A DNA stretch of 64,000 nucleotides from Qipengyuania_B thermophila (GCF_004153605.1 NZ_SDSI01000005.1:1-64000), one strand, 5' to 3'; positions 42,527-51,744 are shown, numbered from the stretch's first letter. Notes: generated by a model from the sequence alone, not told the origin. Made by a program: numbers and translations.

Positions 42527-45511
42527 TCACCGCCCGGTTCCTGCCGCGCCGGCAGCAGGTGCCGCCGCTCCCTGCCCGTGCCGCACCGCCAGCGCCTCTC
42601 CTTCGGGGAGAACGGCGACCTTCACCGCGCGGTCGGCGGCAAGGAAACGGGCGGCGAGACGGTTCATCGCCTCGGGCGTGGTGCGCGAGTAATCGTTCAC
42701 CACGGACCGCATCAGCCCGAACAGACGCGGATCGCGGGTGGCCCCTTCCAGCTGCATCATCCAGAACGCATTGCCGGAGGTGACGCGGGTGATCAACTGG
42801 CGCAGCGGCTCCGTCACCAGCGCCAGCTCCTCGTCCGAGGGAGGAGCGCTGGCAAGTTCCGCCGCGATGCGTTCCGCTTCCTCGAAGAAGACCGGCACAT
42901 CCTGCGAGCGCAGCTGCGCCGCCGCGACGATCCGCCCCCCCGTCGCCGCGTCGGCGGGCCAGGTGTTCCCCACCGAGGGCGAGTAGCTGGCGCCGAGCCG
43001 CTCGCGCAGCGCTTCGAACAGGCGGTTGTTGAACAGCTGGGTCAGGATCTCGAGCTGCCGTCCGGTGCGCAGCTCCTCGACGCCGCCGCCCGTGTTCCAC
43101 GCCATCACCGCGGCTGCCTGACCCCGCTCGCCGCGATGGGTCAGCACCACCGGCGCGCCTGTTCCACCCGTCACCGCCGGCGGGGTCGCGGCCGGCGTCG
43201 CCGCCGGGCGCGGCGCGAGGGCGCCGAAGGTGCGGCGCAGGCTCTCCACCGCCGCGGCCTCGTCGAAGTCGCCGAAGATGAGCACCTCCACCGGCCCCGA
43301 GGCCAGCACCGGCTCCCATGTCGCGCGGAAGGTTTCGGGTGTCACCTGCTCCAGCGTGGCCGGAGCGGGACTGGCGAAGCGCGGATCACGGCCGCGCAGC
43401 ACCCATTCGAGGTCGCGCTGCAGCACGCCGGCCGGGCTGGTGCCGAGACTCGCATAGGCAAGCTGCGCCGCGGCGCGGGCGCGCAGCAGGGGGTTGGGAT
43501 CCCAGCGCGGCATCGCCAGCTTGGCGGCGAACAGGTAGAGCTGGTCCGCGAGATCGTCGCGGCGCGTCTGCGCCGAGAAGCTGAACGATCCCTCGCCGAT
43601 CTCGAAGTCGAAGCCCATGCGGCGCCCGGTGCTGATCCGGTCCAGCTCCTCCTGCCCGAGCGTGCCGAGCCCCATGCCGATCAGCGCCGCCTTGCCGAGC
43701 GCCACATTCGCGCCGGCCTCGGGAGCGAAGGCGCCATAGCCGGCGCCGAAGCGCACCTTCACCGTCACCCGGCCCGGTTCCTCCGGCGTGGACCACAGCA
43801 GCGCCTTGACGCCGTTCGCGAACTCGACCTGATTGATCGACAGCAGCCCGGTCGGCTCCTGCCGCACCACCCTGCCGGGTTCGCCGATGGCCGGCAGATC
43901 GTCGAAGCGGATGGCGGACGCGTCGAGGCGCACGTTCGCGGCCGGTGCCGCCGGCGCGGCCAGCGCCGTGCGCAGGGCGGCAGCGGTCGCCTCGTTCGCC
44001 GCCGGCGTGACGAGCGCCGCGCGCAGGACCGTGCCCGTGAACAGCGCCCGCGTGTGCCGCAGCACGTCCTCGGGCGTCACCCGGTCCTTCATGCCGGAGA
44101 ACACCGCCAGAACCGTGTCCGGGGACGCCACCGTCTCGCGGATGTCGACCGCCTGCACAACCTGGTCTGCAAGCGTGGCGCCGGGCAGCACCTCGCTCTG
44201 CTCCACGCTGCTGCGGAAGCCGATCTCCAGCTCGGCGATTTCGCGCTCGAGCTCCTCCCGGCTGGGGGGAGTGGCCAGCGCGTCGGCGATAACGCCCCGC
44301 ACGTCGCTCAGCGCGCCGCGCCAGTCGGCGCCCAGCGGCGCGAGGGTGACAAAGGTCGCGTCCGCCGACCGGCTGACGTCGTCCTGCTGCACCTGCGCAT
44401 ACAGGAAGCTGCCACCCGCCCGCGCACGGGCCTCCAGCCGGCGGTTGATCAAGGCCTGGGCCAGGGCGTCGACGAGCAGACCCTCGTTGTAGGCGATCGT
44501 GTCCTGCACCGGCCGCCACGGCCGCAGGACGGCGTAGGTCAGCGTGCGCGGCAGATCCGGCTCGACGATCACGCGGGTTTCGCCGACCGGCGGGTTTCCG
44601 CGCGCGCCGCGCGGGGGCCGCGGGTCGCCGAACGAAGGGGCGGCAACCGCGACGCCGGGCACCCGCCAGTCGGCAAACGCGCTTTCGAGCGCCGCGGCCA
44701 TGACGAGCGGATCGAGGTCGCCGGCAACGACGATCACGGTGTTCTCGGGCCGGTACCAGCGCGCGTGGAACGCCTGCAAGGCGCGCGGTGTGGCGCGCCG
44801 CAGGGTTTCTTCGGTGCCGATCGGCACTCGGCTGGCCAGCCGCTGACCGGCAAACAGCGTCTCGCGCGTGGCGCGCCCCGCGCGCAGGGCCGGACCCTGG
44901 CTTTCGCGCATCTCGGCCAGCACGATCGGCAGTTCCGCGGCGATGTTGCCTTCGGAAAGCACCGGCTCGCGCACCATGCCCGACAGCAGCCGCACGCTCT
45001 CGCGCAGCTTGTCGGGCGTGATGGCCGGCAGGTCGAGCTTGTAGACGGTCTGCGTCGGCGTCGTCTCGGCATTCGTGTCGCTGCCGAAGGTCGCGCCGAG
45101 CCGCTGCCATGTGGGGATGGCCTGCCCCGGACCCAGATCGCGGCTCTCGCGGAACAGCAGGTGTTCGATGAAGTGGGCAAAGCCGCGCTCGTCATCCGCC
45201 TCGTGCAGGCTGCCCGCGTCAATGCGGACGCGGATCGCCACCTGGCCCGGCGGCACCCCGTTGCGGCGCACGGCGTAGCGCAGCCCGTTGTCCATTCGCC
45301 CGAACAGCCATTCCGGGTCGCGGGGAACGTCGCTGCCCTCGTACAGCCACGGAATCGCGTCGGCAGGCTGAAGGAAGCGGGGAGCCGCCTGTTCGGAGCG
45401 CGCGGACGGCGCCGGCTCCACAGCCTGCTGCGCCACCAGTGGCGGAGCCAGAAGCGCAAGCGCCGGAACGAGAAGGGCGAGGCGGCGCAGCGCGCGGGGC
45501 AGCAGGGTCAT
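42527..45511 (-). CDS. Periplasmic M16 family zinc metallopeptidase (two tandem M16 modules)
   Basis: 994 residues with signal peptide (cleavage near VAQQ, residue 28). The first M16 module bears the inverted zinc motif H-F-I-E-H (His113, Glu116, His117), with the distal ligand region beginning SDTNAETTPTQTVYKL. The second half (from about residue 550) repeats the fold but lacks HxxEH, as in pitrilysin-like proteins where it helps form the chamber. Degrades peptides in the periplasm, possibly including signal-peptide remnants. A stand-alone gene between the DAHP synthase and a divergent NifU-like gene. Confidence 0.93.
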   Translation of the reverse strand: MTLLPRALRRLALLVPALALLAPPLVAQQAVEPAPSARSEQAAPRFLQPADAIPWLYEGSDVPRDPEWLFGRMDNGLRYAVRRNGVPPGQVAIRVRIDAGSLHEADDERGFAHFIEHLLFRESRDLGPGQAIPTWQRLGATFGSDTNAETTPTQTVYKLDLPAITPDKLRESVRLLSGMVREPVLSEGNIAAELPIVLAEMRESQGPALRAGRATRETLFAGQRLASRVPIGTEETLRRATPRALQAFHARWYRPENTVIVVAGDLDPLVMAAALESAFADWRVPGVAVAAPSFGDPRPPRGARGNPPVGETRVIVEPDLPRTLTYAVLRPWRPVQDTIAYNEGLLVDALAQALINRRLEARARAGGSFLYAQVQQDDVSRSADATFVTLAPLGADWRGALSDVRGVIADALATPPSREELEREIAELEIGFRSSVEQSEVLPGATLADQVVQAVDIRETVASPDTVLAVFSGMKDRVTPEDVLRHTRALFTGTVLRAALVTPAANEATAAALRTALAAPAAPAANVRLDASAIRFDDLPAIGEPGRVVRQEPTGLLSINQVEFANGVKALLWSTPEEPGRVTVKVRFGAGYGAFAPEAGANVALGKAALIGMGLGTLGQEELDRISTGRRMGFDFEIGEGSFSFSAQTRRDDLADQLYLFAAKLAMPRWDPNPLLRARAAAQLAYASLGTSPAGVLQRDLEWVLRGRDPRFASPAPATLEQVTPETFRATWEPVLASGPVEVLIFGDFDEAAAVESLRRTFGALAPRPAATPAATPPAVTGGTGAPVVLTHRGERGQAAAVMAWNTGGGVEELRTGRQLEILTQLFNNRLFEALRERLGASYSPSVGNTWPADAATGGRIVAAAQLRSQDVPVFFEEAERIAAELASAPPSDEELALVTEPLRQLITRVTSGNAFWMMQLEGATRDPRLFGLMRSVVNDYSRTTPEAMNRLAARFLAADRAVKVAVLPEGEALAVRHGQGAAAPAAGAAGTGR

Positions 45512-45616
45512 GGAGCCGCATATAGGTCAGCCTGCCGTGAAGGGCCAGTGAACACGGCCACCGGCTTGCGGCGCGCATCCCTTGTCCGGCAACAAAGGCC
45601 CGCCTACATCGCCGCC

Positions 45617-46195
45617 ATGTACATCGAGACGCAGCCCACGCCCAATCCGGCGAGCCGCAAGTTCCTGCCCGGACAGCAGGTGATGCCGTCCGGGACGCGG
45701 GAGTTCGCCAGCCCGGAAGCCGCCACGGCCTCGCCGCTGGCGCAGGCCCTGTTCGATACGGGCGAGGTCGTGAACGTGCTGTTCGGACACGATTTCGTGA
45801 CGGTCACGGCGGCACCGGGGGTCGACTGGGCGACGCTCCGCCCCGAAGTGCTGGCCGTTCTCCTCGATCATTTCGTCACCGGCCAGCCCCTGTTCCGCAA
45901 CGAGGGTGCCGCCGCGATCGCGGTGCCGGCAGAGGACGAGCCGGTGGTCGAGGACGATCCCGCCGACGCGGAGATCATCGCCCAGATCCACGAACTGCTG
46001 GAAAGCCGGGTGCGTCCCGCGGTGGCCGGTGACGGCGGGGACATCCGGTATCGCGGCTTCAGGGACGGCGTGGTGTATCTCGCGCTCCAGGGCGCGTGCT
46101 CGGGCTGCCCGTCGTCCACCGCGACGCTCAAGCATGGCATCGAAGGGCTGCTGAAGCACTACATCCCCGAAGTCGTCGAAGTCCGGGCCGCCTGA
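45617..46195 (+). CDS. NifU-family iron-sulfur scaffold (Nfu type)
   Basis: 192 residues. An N-terminal Nfu_N domain (MYIETQPTPNPASRKFLPGQ) and C-terminal NifU domain with the cluster-binding cysteines in ALQGACSGCPSSTATLKHGIEG (C-x2-C). Delivers Fe-S clusters to apo-proteins in the cytosol. Same organisation as human NFU1 and many alphaproteobacterial homologues. Starts a plus-strand run that continues to plsC. Confidence 0.94.
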   Translation: MYIETQPTPNPASRKFLPGQQVMPSGTREFASPEAATASPLAQALFDTGEVVNVLFGHDFVTVTAAPGVDWATLRPEVLAVLLDHFVTGQPLFRNEGAAAIAVPAEDEPVVEDDPADAEIIAQIHELLESRVRPAVAGDGGDIRYRGFRDGVVYLALQGACSGCPSSTATLKHGIEGLLKHYIPEVVEVRAA

Positions 46196-46208
46196 AGGAC
46201 GAGCGCAG

Positions 46209-46814
46209 ATGAAGCAGTATCACGACCGGCCGGTGGACGACGCCGTGCTCGACCAGCTGTTCCTGGAGGCGCGCAGCTACAATGGCTGGCTGGACCGGCC
46301 CGTCTCCGAGGCGCAGATCCGCCGCCTCTACGATCTGATGAAGATGGGGCCGACCTCCGCCAACATGCAGCCGTCGCGGCTAGTCTGGTGCGTGTCGCCC
46401 GAAGCGCGCGAGCGGCTGGCGCGCCATGCGATCGAGAGCAACCGGGCGAAGATCGTCACTGCTCCGGTGTGCGTGGTGATCGGCTTCGACCGGGATTTCC
46501 ACGAACAACTGCCGTGGCTCTTTCCGCATACGGACGCACGCAGCTGGTTCGCCGATGATCCCGACGGGCGCGTGGTCGGCGCACGGCGCAACTCGGCGCT
46601 TCAGGGGGCCTATCTCATGCTGGCGGCGCGCGCTTTGGGGATGGACTGCGGCCCGATGTCGGGCGTCGACCTCGACGGGGTGACGCGCGAATTCTATGCC
46701 GACCAGCCCCGCGTGGAGGCCGACTGGATTTGTTCCATCGGCTATGGCGATCCGGCGTCGGTGTTCGGGCGCAGCCCTCGCCCCGAGTTCGAACGCTTCA
46801 ACCGCGTGCTGTAG
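46209..46814 (+). CDS. Malonic semialdehyde reductase-like nitroreductase (RutE/YdfG group)
   Basis: 201 residues of the FMN-dependent nitroreductase fold. FMN-contact regions: RSYNGWLDRPVSEAQIRRLYD, KMGPTSANMQPSRLVW, VVIGFDRDFHEQLPWLFPH, NSALQGAYLMLAARALGMDCGPMSG. The WL.. and DFHEQL pattern is typical of the RutE subgroup, which reduces malonic semialdehyde in pyrimidine degradation, but no rut genes are here. It follows the NifU-like gene after 13 bases. Confidence 0.88.
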   Translation: MKQYHDRPVDDAVLDQLFLEARSYNGWLDRPVSEAQIRRLYDLMKMGPTSANMQPSRLVWCVSPEARERLARHAIESNRAKIVTAPVCVVIGFDRDFHEQLPWLFPHTDARSWFADDPDGRVVGARRNSALQGAYLMLAARALGMDCGPMSGVDLDGVTREFYADQPRVEADWICSIGYGDPASVFGRSPRPEFERFNRVL

Positions 46815-46847
46815 GCCGCGGGGCATCGGGGTGGCGCAGCAGAGTCG

Positions 46848-47483
46848 ATGCTGACCGGTCGCACGCTGGTGATCGAGACGGCGACCGAGGCGTGCTCGGT
46901 TGCTCTCCTCGATGACGGTCAGGCCGTGGCGGACCGTCACGAGGTGCTGGGCCGCGGCCATGCCGAGCGCCTGGTGCCGCTGATCGCCCTGCTGCCCGAG
47001 CGCGGCCGCGCGGACCGCGTGCTCGTCTCGCTGGGGCCGGGAAGCTTCACCGGCACCCGGATCGGCATCGCCGCGGCGCGTGCCCTCGGCCTTGCCTGGC
47101 GGGTGCCGGTGCGCGGCTTCGCCACTCTGCAACTCGTCGCCGTGTCCGCCCGCGCACTGGTTGACGCCCGCGCCTTCACCGTGCTCATGGCGGCAGGACA
47201 CGGCGAGTCGCATCTTCAGCGCTTCGCCGACGGCGGCGCCGTCGACGCCGAACCGCTGCTGCTGCCCACGGCGGAGGCGCTGGTTCTGTGCCACGGCGCG
47301 CTGGTTGTCGGCAACCAGGCCGAGATCGTCCGCGCCGCTGGTGCCGCGACGGAGGCGGTGTTCGTCCTGCCCCGCGCCAGCGATGCCGGATCCCTTTTGC
47401 CTTCGGCCCTCCTCGAGACGACAGCGCCGATCTACGGCCGCCCGCCCGATGCGCGTGCGCGCTCGAACGGGACGGCCGGATGA
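46848..47483 (+). CDS. tsaB: tRNA threonylcarbamoyladenosine protein TsaB
   Basis: 211 residues. ASKHA-fold protein: LVIETATEACSVALLDDG, GHAERLVPLIALL, SLGPGSFTGTRIGIAAARALGLAW. Partner of TsaD/TsaE in forming t6A at position 37 of ANN-decoding tRNAs. TsaB lacks the metal-binding histidines of TsaD, as expected here. ATGA overlap with rimI, a very common pairing. Confidence 0.94.
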   Translation: MLTGRTLVIETATEACSVALLDDGQAVADRHEVLGRGHAERLVPLIALLPERGRADRVLVSLGPGSFTGTRIGIAAARALGLAWRVPVRGFATLQLVAVSARALVDARAFTVLMAAGHGESHLQRFADGGAVDAEPLLLPTAEALVLCHGALVVGNQAEIVRAAGAATEAVFVLPRASDAGSLLPSALLETTAPIYGRPPDARARSNGTAG

Positions 47484-47965
47484 TGCGCCGCGTGGAGGCT
47501 ATCATGGCGGTCATGGACCGCGCCTTCGATCCGCGCTGGGGCGAGGCATGGAACGCGCGGCAGGTCGCCGATGCCCTCGCAACGCCCAACACGCACAGCC
47601 TGCTGGCGGCGCCTGACGGCTCCGTCGCGGAGGATGGCGTCGACGTGGAGCAGCATCCCGCGGGTTTCCTCCTCTCGCGCGCGGCGGGGTCGGAGGAGGA
47701 GCTTCTCCTGCTCGGCGTCGCGCCGCCCTTCCGCAACCGCGGCATCGGCCGGGCCCTCGTCACCCGGTTCATCGCCGAGGCCAGGCTGCGCGGCGCCGAG
47801 AAGCTGTTTCTCGAGATGCGCGTGAACAACGAGGCGGACCGCTTCTACCGCCAACTCGGTTTTGTCCCAATCGGGCGCAGACCATCTTATTACCGGATTT
47901 ATTCGGGCGGGTATCTTGATGCGACGACTTTCGTGTACGATCTTGTCGATCGTCATGACGCATAG
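47480..47965 (+). CDS. rimI: Ribosomal-protein-alanine N-acetyltransferase RimI
   Basis: 161 residues, single GNAT domain. The acetyl-CoA loop is LLLLGVAPPFRNRGIGRALVTRF (R-x-x-G-x-G/A), then FLEMRVNNEADRFYRQLGFVPIGRR-PSYY, the E-V-R..N..A..LY...GF hallmark of RimI. It acetylates the N-terminus of ribosomal protein S18. Translationally coupled to tsaB. Confidence 0.93.
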   Translation: MMRRVEAIMAVMDRAFDPRWGEAWNARQVADALATPNTHSLLAAPDGSVAEDGVDVEQHPAGFLLSRAAGSEEELLLLGVAPPFRNRGIGRALVTRFIAEARLRGAEKLFLEMRVNNEADRFYRQLGFVPIGRRPSYYRIYSGGYLDATTFVYDLVDRHDA

Positions 47966-47979
47966 ATCCTGCGTGATGA
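47953..47979 (+). terminator. Hairpin at the end of rimI, possible terminator
   Basis: Arms TCATGACGCA and TGCGTGATGA pair with one mismatch across the 7-base loop TAGATCC. It spans the rimI stop codon. There is no T-run after it, so it is a weak terminator candidate; it could separate tsaB-rimI from the mucR transcript. Confidence 0.35.
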
Positions 47980-48079
47980 CCTAAGGGGCGCAGATCATAA
48001 ACAGAACAGGGCTGACTGACATCGCATCGGGTCGAATGGGCGTTGTCGGCATCAAAGCCTTGAAGGAGAAGCAGATCAG

Positions 48080-48523
48080 ATGAATTCCACCGATACAGAA
48101 GGCGGCGACATGCTTGTCACGCTGACAGCAGAAATCGTCGCCGCGCATGTCAGCCACAACAGCACCGCTGTCGACGAAGTGCCGCAGCTTATCCGCGCTG
48201 TTCATGAAGCCCTGAGCGATCTTGGCAAGCCGCAGCCGCCGCTGGAAGAGCCGCTGGAGCCGGCGGTGCCGATCCGCTCGTCGGTCAAGCCCGATTACAT
48301 TGTCTGCCTTGAGGACGGCAAGAAGCTGAAAATGCTCAAGCGCTATCTCAAGAGCAAGTACGACATGACTCCCGAGCAGTACCGGGAACGCTGGAACCTT
48401 CCGGCCGATTACCCGATGGTCGCGCCGAACTATGCGGAAACGCGGCGTGATCTCGCCAAGAAGATCGGCCTCGGGCGCAAGCCGGGGCAGAAGCAGGGCG
48501 GCCGCAAGCCGGCGAACGGCTGA
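48080..48523 (+). CDS. MucR/Ros-family transcriptional regulator lacking zinc-binding histidines
   Basis: 147 residues with the Ros/MucR core: EIVAAHVSHNSTAVDEVPQLI, then the DNA-binding region VKPDYIVCLEDGKKLKMLKRYLKSKYDMTPEQYRERW. In classical MucR this region is a zinc finger with two histidines in 'LKRHL..HY'; here both are replaced (RYLKSKY). Some Mesorhizobium homologues bind DNA without zinc, so it may still work. MucR proteins are H-NS-like repressors binding AT-rich sites. AAGGAG lies 11 bases before the ATG. A 114-base leader precedes it and fur follows. Confidence 0.92.
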   Translation: MNSTDTEGGDMLVTLTAEIVAAHVSHNSTAVDEVPQLIRAVHEALSDLGKPQPPLEEPLEPAVPIRSSVKPDYIVCLEDGKKLKMLKRYLKSKYDMTPEQYRERWNLPADYPMVAPNYAETRRDLAKKIGLGRKPGQKQGGRKPANG

Positions 48524-48597
48524 CAAGGCAGGCTTGGGTTGAGGCAACGCGGGCAAGGCGGTAAGCTTTGCCCGCGGGACGGCTGCAGGAGGTATTC

Positions 48598-49032
48598 GTG
48601 TCCAACGCCATCGACCTCGAGCAAGTGTGCGCGCAAAAGGGCCTGCGCATCACCGAGCAGCGCCGCGTCATCGCACAGGTGCTCTCGGCGAGCGACGATC
48701 ACCCCGATGTCGAACTGGTGCACCGGCGAGCGGTGGAAATCGATCCGGGCATTTCCATCGCCACCGTCTACCGCACCGTGCGGCTGTTCGAGGAAGCCGG
48801 CATCCTCAACCGCCATGATTTCGGCAACGGCCGTGCCCGCTACGAAGCGTCCTCCGAAGACCATCACGACCATCTGATCGACGTCGAGACGGGCAAGGTG
48901 CTGGAATTCGTCGATCCCGAAATGGAAGCGCTGCAGAAGCGCATTGCCGAGCGGATGGGCTATCGCCTCGTCGATCACCGGATGGAGCTGTACGCCGTGC
49001 GGCTCGACCGTTCGGAGCCGGATCCGGCCTGA
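48598..49032 (+). CDS. fur: Fur family transcriptional regulator
   Basis: 144 residues from the GTG at SNAIDLEQVCAQKG, chosen because AGGAGG lies five bases upstream. Winged-helix domain: LRITEQRRVIAQVLSASDDHPDVELVHRRA and GISIATVYRTVRLFEEAGIL. Metal-site region: RYEASSEDHHDHLIDVETGKVLEF. No C-x2-C structural zinc site is present, as in alphaproteobacterial Mur/Fur. It may respond to Mn2+ or Fe2+. Sits between mucR and plsC. Confidence 0.92.
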   Translation: MSNAIDLEQVCAQKGLRITEQRRVIAQVLSASDDHPDVELVHRRAVEIDPGISIATVYRTVRLFEEAGILNRHDFGNGRARYEASSEDHHDHLIDVETGKVLEFVDPEMEALQKRIAERMGYRLVDHRMELYAVRLDRSEPDPA

Positions 49033-49039
49033 TCCCCGC

Positions 49040-49840
49040 GTGAGCGCAGCGGAGGCGCGTGACAGGGTGCGCGAAGGTCGTCTGCGTGCCACCGGCCGGC
49101 TTCGGCTCGCCGCGCGCGTCACCGCGCTCGCCGGTTGGCTGGCGGCGTGTCTCGTCGCGCACGGCGCGGCATCCCTGTTCGGGCGCGGCCGTCTCGTGCC
49201 GCCGGTGTTTCTCGGCGGCGCGGCACGGATCTGCCGCGTGCGCTGGCAGATCGTGGGCGAGCCGGCAAGCGAAGGCGCCCTGTTCCTTGCCAATCACGTG
49301 TCGTGGCTCGACATTCTGGCGCTGGCCGGGGCAACCGGCACGACCTTCGTGGCCAAGGGCGACCTTCGCGCCGCGCCGGTGGTCGGATGGCTCGCCTCGC
49401 TGCATCGCACCGTCTTCGTCGAACGGGACGCGCGGATGACGATCGCGCAGCAGGTGGCAGCGTTCCGTCACGCGCTTGCGACCGAGCGGTTCCTCACCCT
49501 GTTTCCGGAAGGCACCACCGGCGATGGCCACCGGCTTCTGCCGTTCAAGAGCGCGATGCTCTCGGTGCTGGACGGACGAAAGGGCGGAGCAATGGTCCAG
49601 CCCGTGCTGCTCGACTACGGTCCGGCGACGGATGAGATCGCATGGATCGGCGAGGAAAGCGGCCTTGGCAACGCGCGGCGCATTCTGGCCGGAGCAGGCG
49701 CAATCCCGCTGACGATCCATGTGCTTGAGCCTCTCGGGGCCGGGGAGCTCTGCGACCGCAAGCGGGCCGCCGCCGCCGCCCACCGACAGCTATCGGACCG
49801 GCTGGCGAGGCTGCGCGGCGCAGCGGCCACGGAACGCTAG
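49040..49840 (+). CDS. plsC: 1-acyl-sn-glycerol-3-phosphate acyltransferase
   Basis: 266 residues from a GTG seven bases after fur. One N-terminal membrane segment (about residues 22-42). Motif I is LANHVSWLDILALAG (N/H-H-x4-D), motif II in RTVFVERDAR, motif III FPEGTTGDG, and motif IV around MVQPVLLDYG. Converts lysophosphatidate, the PlsY product, to phosphatidate. The fur-plsC adjacency is usual in sphingomonads, but the genes expected next (miaB, phoH) are missing. Confidence 0.93.
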   Translation: MSAAEARDRVREGRLRATGRLRLAARVTALAGWLAACLVAHGAASLFGRGRLVPPVFLGGAARICRVRWQIVGEPASEGALFLANHVSWLDILALAGATGTTFVAKGDLRAAPVVGWLASLHRTVFVERDARMTIAQQVAAFRHALATERFLTLFPEGTTGDGHRLLPFKSAMLSVLDGRKGGAMVQPVLLDYGPATDEIAWIGEESGLGNARRILAGAGAIPLTIHVLEPLGAGELCDRKRAAAAAHRQLSDRLARLRGAAATER

Positions 49841-49852
49841 GGCGCGGCGCCC
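49840..49852. terminator. Short GC hairpin between convergent plsC and LysR genes
   Basis: GGGCG-CGG-CGCCC fills the 12-base gap between the two convergent stop codons. Five base pairs with a 3-base loop and no T-run in either direction; it may serve as a shared transcription stop, but could be chance in GC-rich DNA. Confidence 0.3.
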
Positions 49853-50737
49853 TCAGAGCTGCGCCTCCACCAGCCAGTCGTGGAACAGGCGCACCGGCCG
49901 GTCGGCAAGCGCGCCGGGCAGGCAGATGAACCAGTAGCTGTAGGGACTTTCGACCGGCTCGGTGAACAGCGAGGCCAGCCGCGGGTCGGAGGCGCGCCGC
50001 AGGTGGTCGTCGTGCATGATGGCGATGCCGAGCCCCTGCGCCGCCGCCTCGAGCATCAGCTGGCCCGAATCGTAGTGGTCGACGACCGCCTCGCTCAGGT
50101 CACCAAGGCCCAGCGCCTCCTTCCACGCGGCAAAGCTTGCCGGCAGATCGGTGTGCACGAGAAAGGTGCACCCCTCCAGCGCCTCCGCCCGCGGCACGGG
50201 CCCGATCCGTTCGGCCGTCGCGCGGTCGCAGATGGCATGGACGAAGTTGCGGTCGAGCCGCACGGCGTGCAGATGCGCCCCCGGCTGCGGGGTCAGCACG
50301 ATCGCCGCGTCGAGCGTGTCGCCCAAACGCGCTTCCGGATGATGGCCGGTGTCGATGTCGATGTGCAGCCGCGGGTGCCGCCGCCGCAGCTCGGCGAGGC
50401 GCGGGAACAGCCGCTGCGCGCCGAACAGCGGCAGCACGCCCAGCCGCAGCCGCATGAGCGAGGCGCGATCGCTGTGCGCCTCGATCGTCCGGGAGAGCGC
50501 CTCGAGCTGCGGGTCGATGGCCTCGAAGAAGGCGCGCCCCTCGTCGGTCAGCTCCAGGCTCTGCCGCACGCGGGTGAACAGGCGGCGGCCGACGAAGCTC
50601 TCGAGCGCGGCGATCCGCCGGGACAGCGCCGAGGGGCTGAGCCCGAGCTGCTGCGCCGCCGCGCGAACGGACCCGGTGCGGACCGTGCGGCTGAACGCTT
50701 CCAGCGCGCGCAGCGGCGGATAACGGCGCACTGCCAT
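49853..50737 (-). CDS. LysR family transcriptional regulator (GcvA-like)
   Basis: 294 residues. N-terminal winged HTH: RYPPLRALEAFSRTVRTGSVRAAAQQLGLSPSALSRRIAALES. Effector domain: LRLGVLPLFGAQRLFPRLAELRRRHP and LEAAAQGLGIAIMHDDHLRR. The RYPPLRAL.AFE pattern is that of the GcvA/AmpR-like subgroup. It points away from no obvious target: its upstream neighbour corC is on the same strand, so the usual divergent target gene is absent. It occupies the place where lnt normally follows corC. Confidence 0.93.
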   Translation of the reverse strand: MAVRRYPPLRALEAFSRTVRTGSVRAAAQQLGLSPSALSRRIAALESFVGRRLFTRVRQSLELTDEGRAFFEAIDPQLEALSRTIEAHSDRASLMRLRLGVLPLFGAQRLFPRLAELRRRHPRLHIDIDTGHHPEARLGDTLDAAIVLTPQPGAHLHAVRLDRNFVHAICDRATAERIGPVPRAEALEGCTFLVHTDLPASFAAWKEALGLGDLSEAVVDHYDSGQLMLEAAAQGLGIAIMHDDHLRRASDPRLASLFTEPVESPYSYWFICLPGALADRPVRLFHDWLVEAQL

Positions 50738-50801
50738 GCCATCTCTCCCGTCCCGTCCGCGCCCGCACCGCTTCCGGCACGCGCCGCGGACGCCCCACTC
50801 C

Positions 50802-51707
50802 TCACGCCGCGGCCGATGCCTCCGGCTCGCGCAGGCGCAGGCGCGTCACGTGGCGCTCGTCGCCCTCGGTGATCTCGAGCCGCCAGCCGCTCGGATGCGT
50901 CAGCACCGTGCCGACCGGGGGCACCTGTTCCGCCAGCAGGAACGCCAGCCCGCCCAGCGTGTCCACCGCCTCCTCGACCTCGCCCAGCCGCGGGTCGATC
51001 TGCGCGGCGACGTCCTCCAGCTCGGCGCGGGCGTCGCACTCCCACACGCCATCGCCGGTGTTGGCGATCAGAGCCTCGGGCGCGTCGTCATGCTCGTCCT
51101 CGATTTCGCCGACGATCTCTTCCACCAGATCCTCGATGGTGATCAGCCCGTCGGTGCCGGAAAACTCGTCGAGCACGACCGCGAGGTGGATGCGCTTCTG
51201 CCGCATGTCGGCCAGCACGTCGAGCGCGCCTCGGGTCTGGGGCACGTAGATCGGCTGGCGCATGAGCTGCGTCCAGTCCGCCGGCGGCTCCCGGCGTTCG
51301 GCCAGGAACGGGAACACGTCCTTGATGTGCATCATGCCGATCACCTCGTCGAGCGTACCGCGGTAGATCGGCAGGCGCGAATGCCCGTGCTCGGAAAAGG
51401 TGGCGATCAGTTCGTCCCACGAGGCGTTCTCGGGTACGGCGACAATCTCCCCGCGCGGGACGGACAGGTCGTCGGCGTCGTGCTCGCTGAAATGCAGGAG
51501 ATTGCGCAGCATCTGCCGCTCGAGCGGGGACAGGTCGGTGGCCGCCTTGCGCCGCGAGCCGTCGGCGCCCTCGTGCTCGTCGAGCGTGTCCTCGAGCTGT
51601 TCGCGCAGGGACCGGGCGCCGTTTTCGCCGTCGAACAACTTGCGTATGGCAGGCCACAGCCCGCCGCTACTGTCCGCCTCTCCGGCAGATTGGTCTGTGT
51701 CGGGCAT
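50802..51707 (-). CDS. corC: CorC/HlyC-type CBS-domain protein
   Basis: 301 residues, soluble. Two CBS motifs: LSVPRGEIVAVPENASWDELIATF-SEHGHSRLPIYRG (about 82-140) and PQTRGALDVLADMRQKRIHLAVVLDEFSGTDGLITIEDLVEEIVGEIEDEHD (about 150-210). C-terminal CorC_HlyC domain (about 225-295). No DUF21 membrane part. Linked to Mg2+/Co2+ efflux in enterobacteria. Follows ybeY by 37 bases, the normal order. Confidence 0.93.
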   Translation of the reverse strand: MPDTDQSAGEADSSGGLWPAIRKLFDGENGARSLREQLEDTLDEHEGADGSRRKAATDLSPLERQMLRNLLHFSEHDADDLSVPRGEIVAVPENASWDELIATFSEHGHSRLPIYRGTLDEVIGMMHIKDVFPFLAERREPPADWTQLMRQPIYVPQTRGALDVLADMRQKRIHLAVVLDEFSGTDGLITIEDLVEEIVGEIEDEHDDAPEALIANTGDGVWECDARAELEDVAAQIDPRLGEVEEAVDTLGGLAFLLAEQVPPVGTVLTHPSGWRLEITEGDERHVTRLRLREPEASAAA

Positions 51708-51744
51708 GGCCCCTCAATGCGCTCCTCGTGACGGCGTTCCCGCC

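Noticed and set aside
42578..45616. N-terminal ~1000 codons of the open frame that ends with the NifU-like protein
   Set aside because: Antisense to the M16 peptidase and without domains; the NifU homology begins exactly at MYIETQPTPNP.
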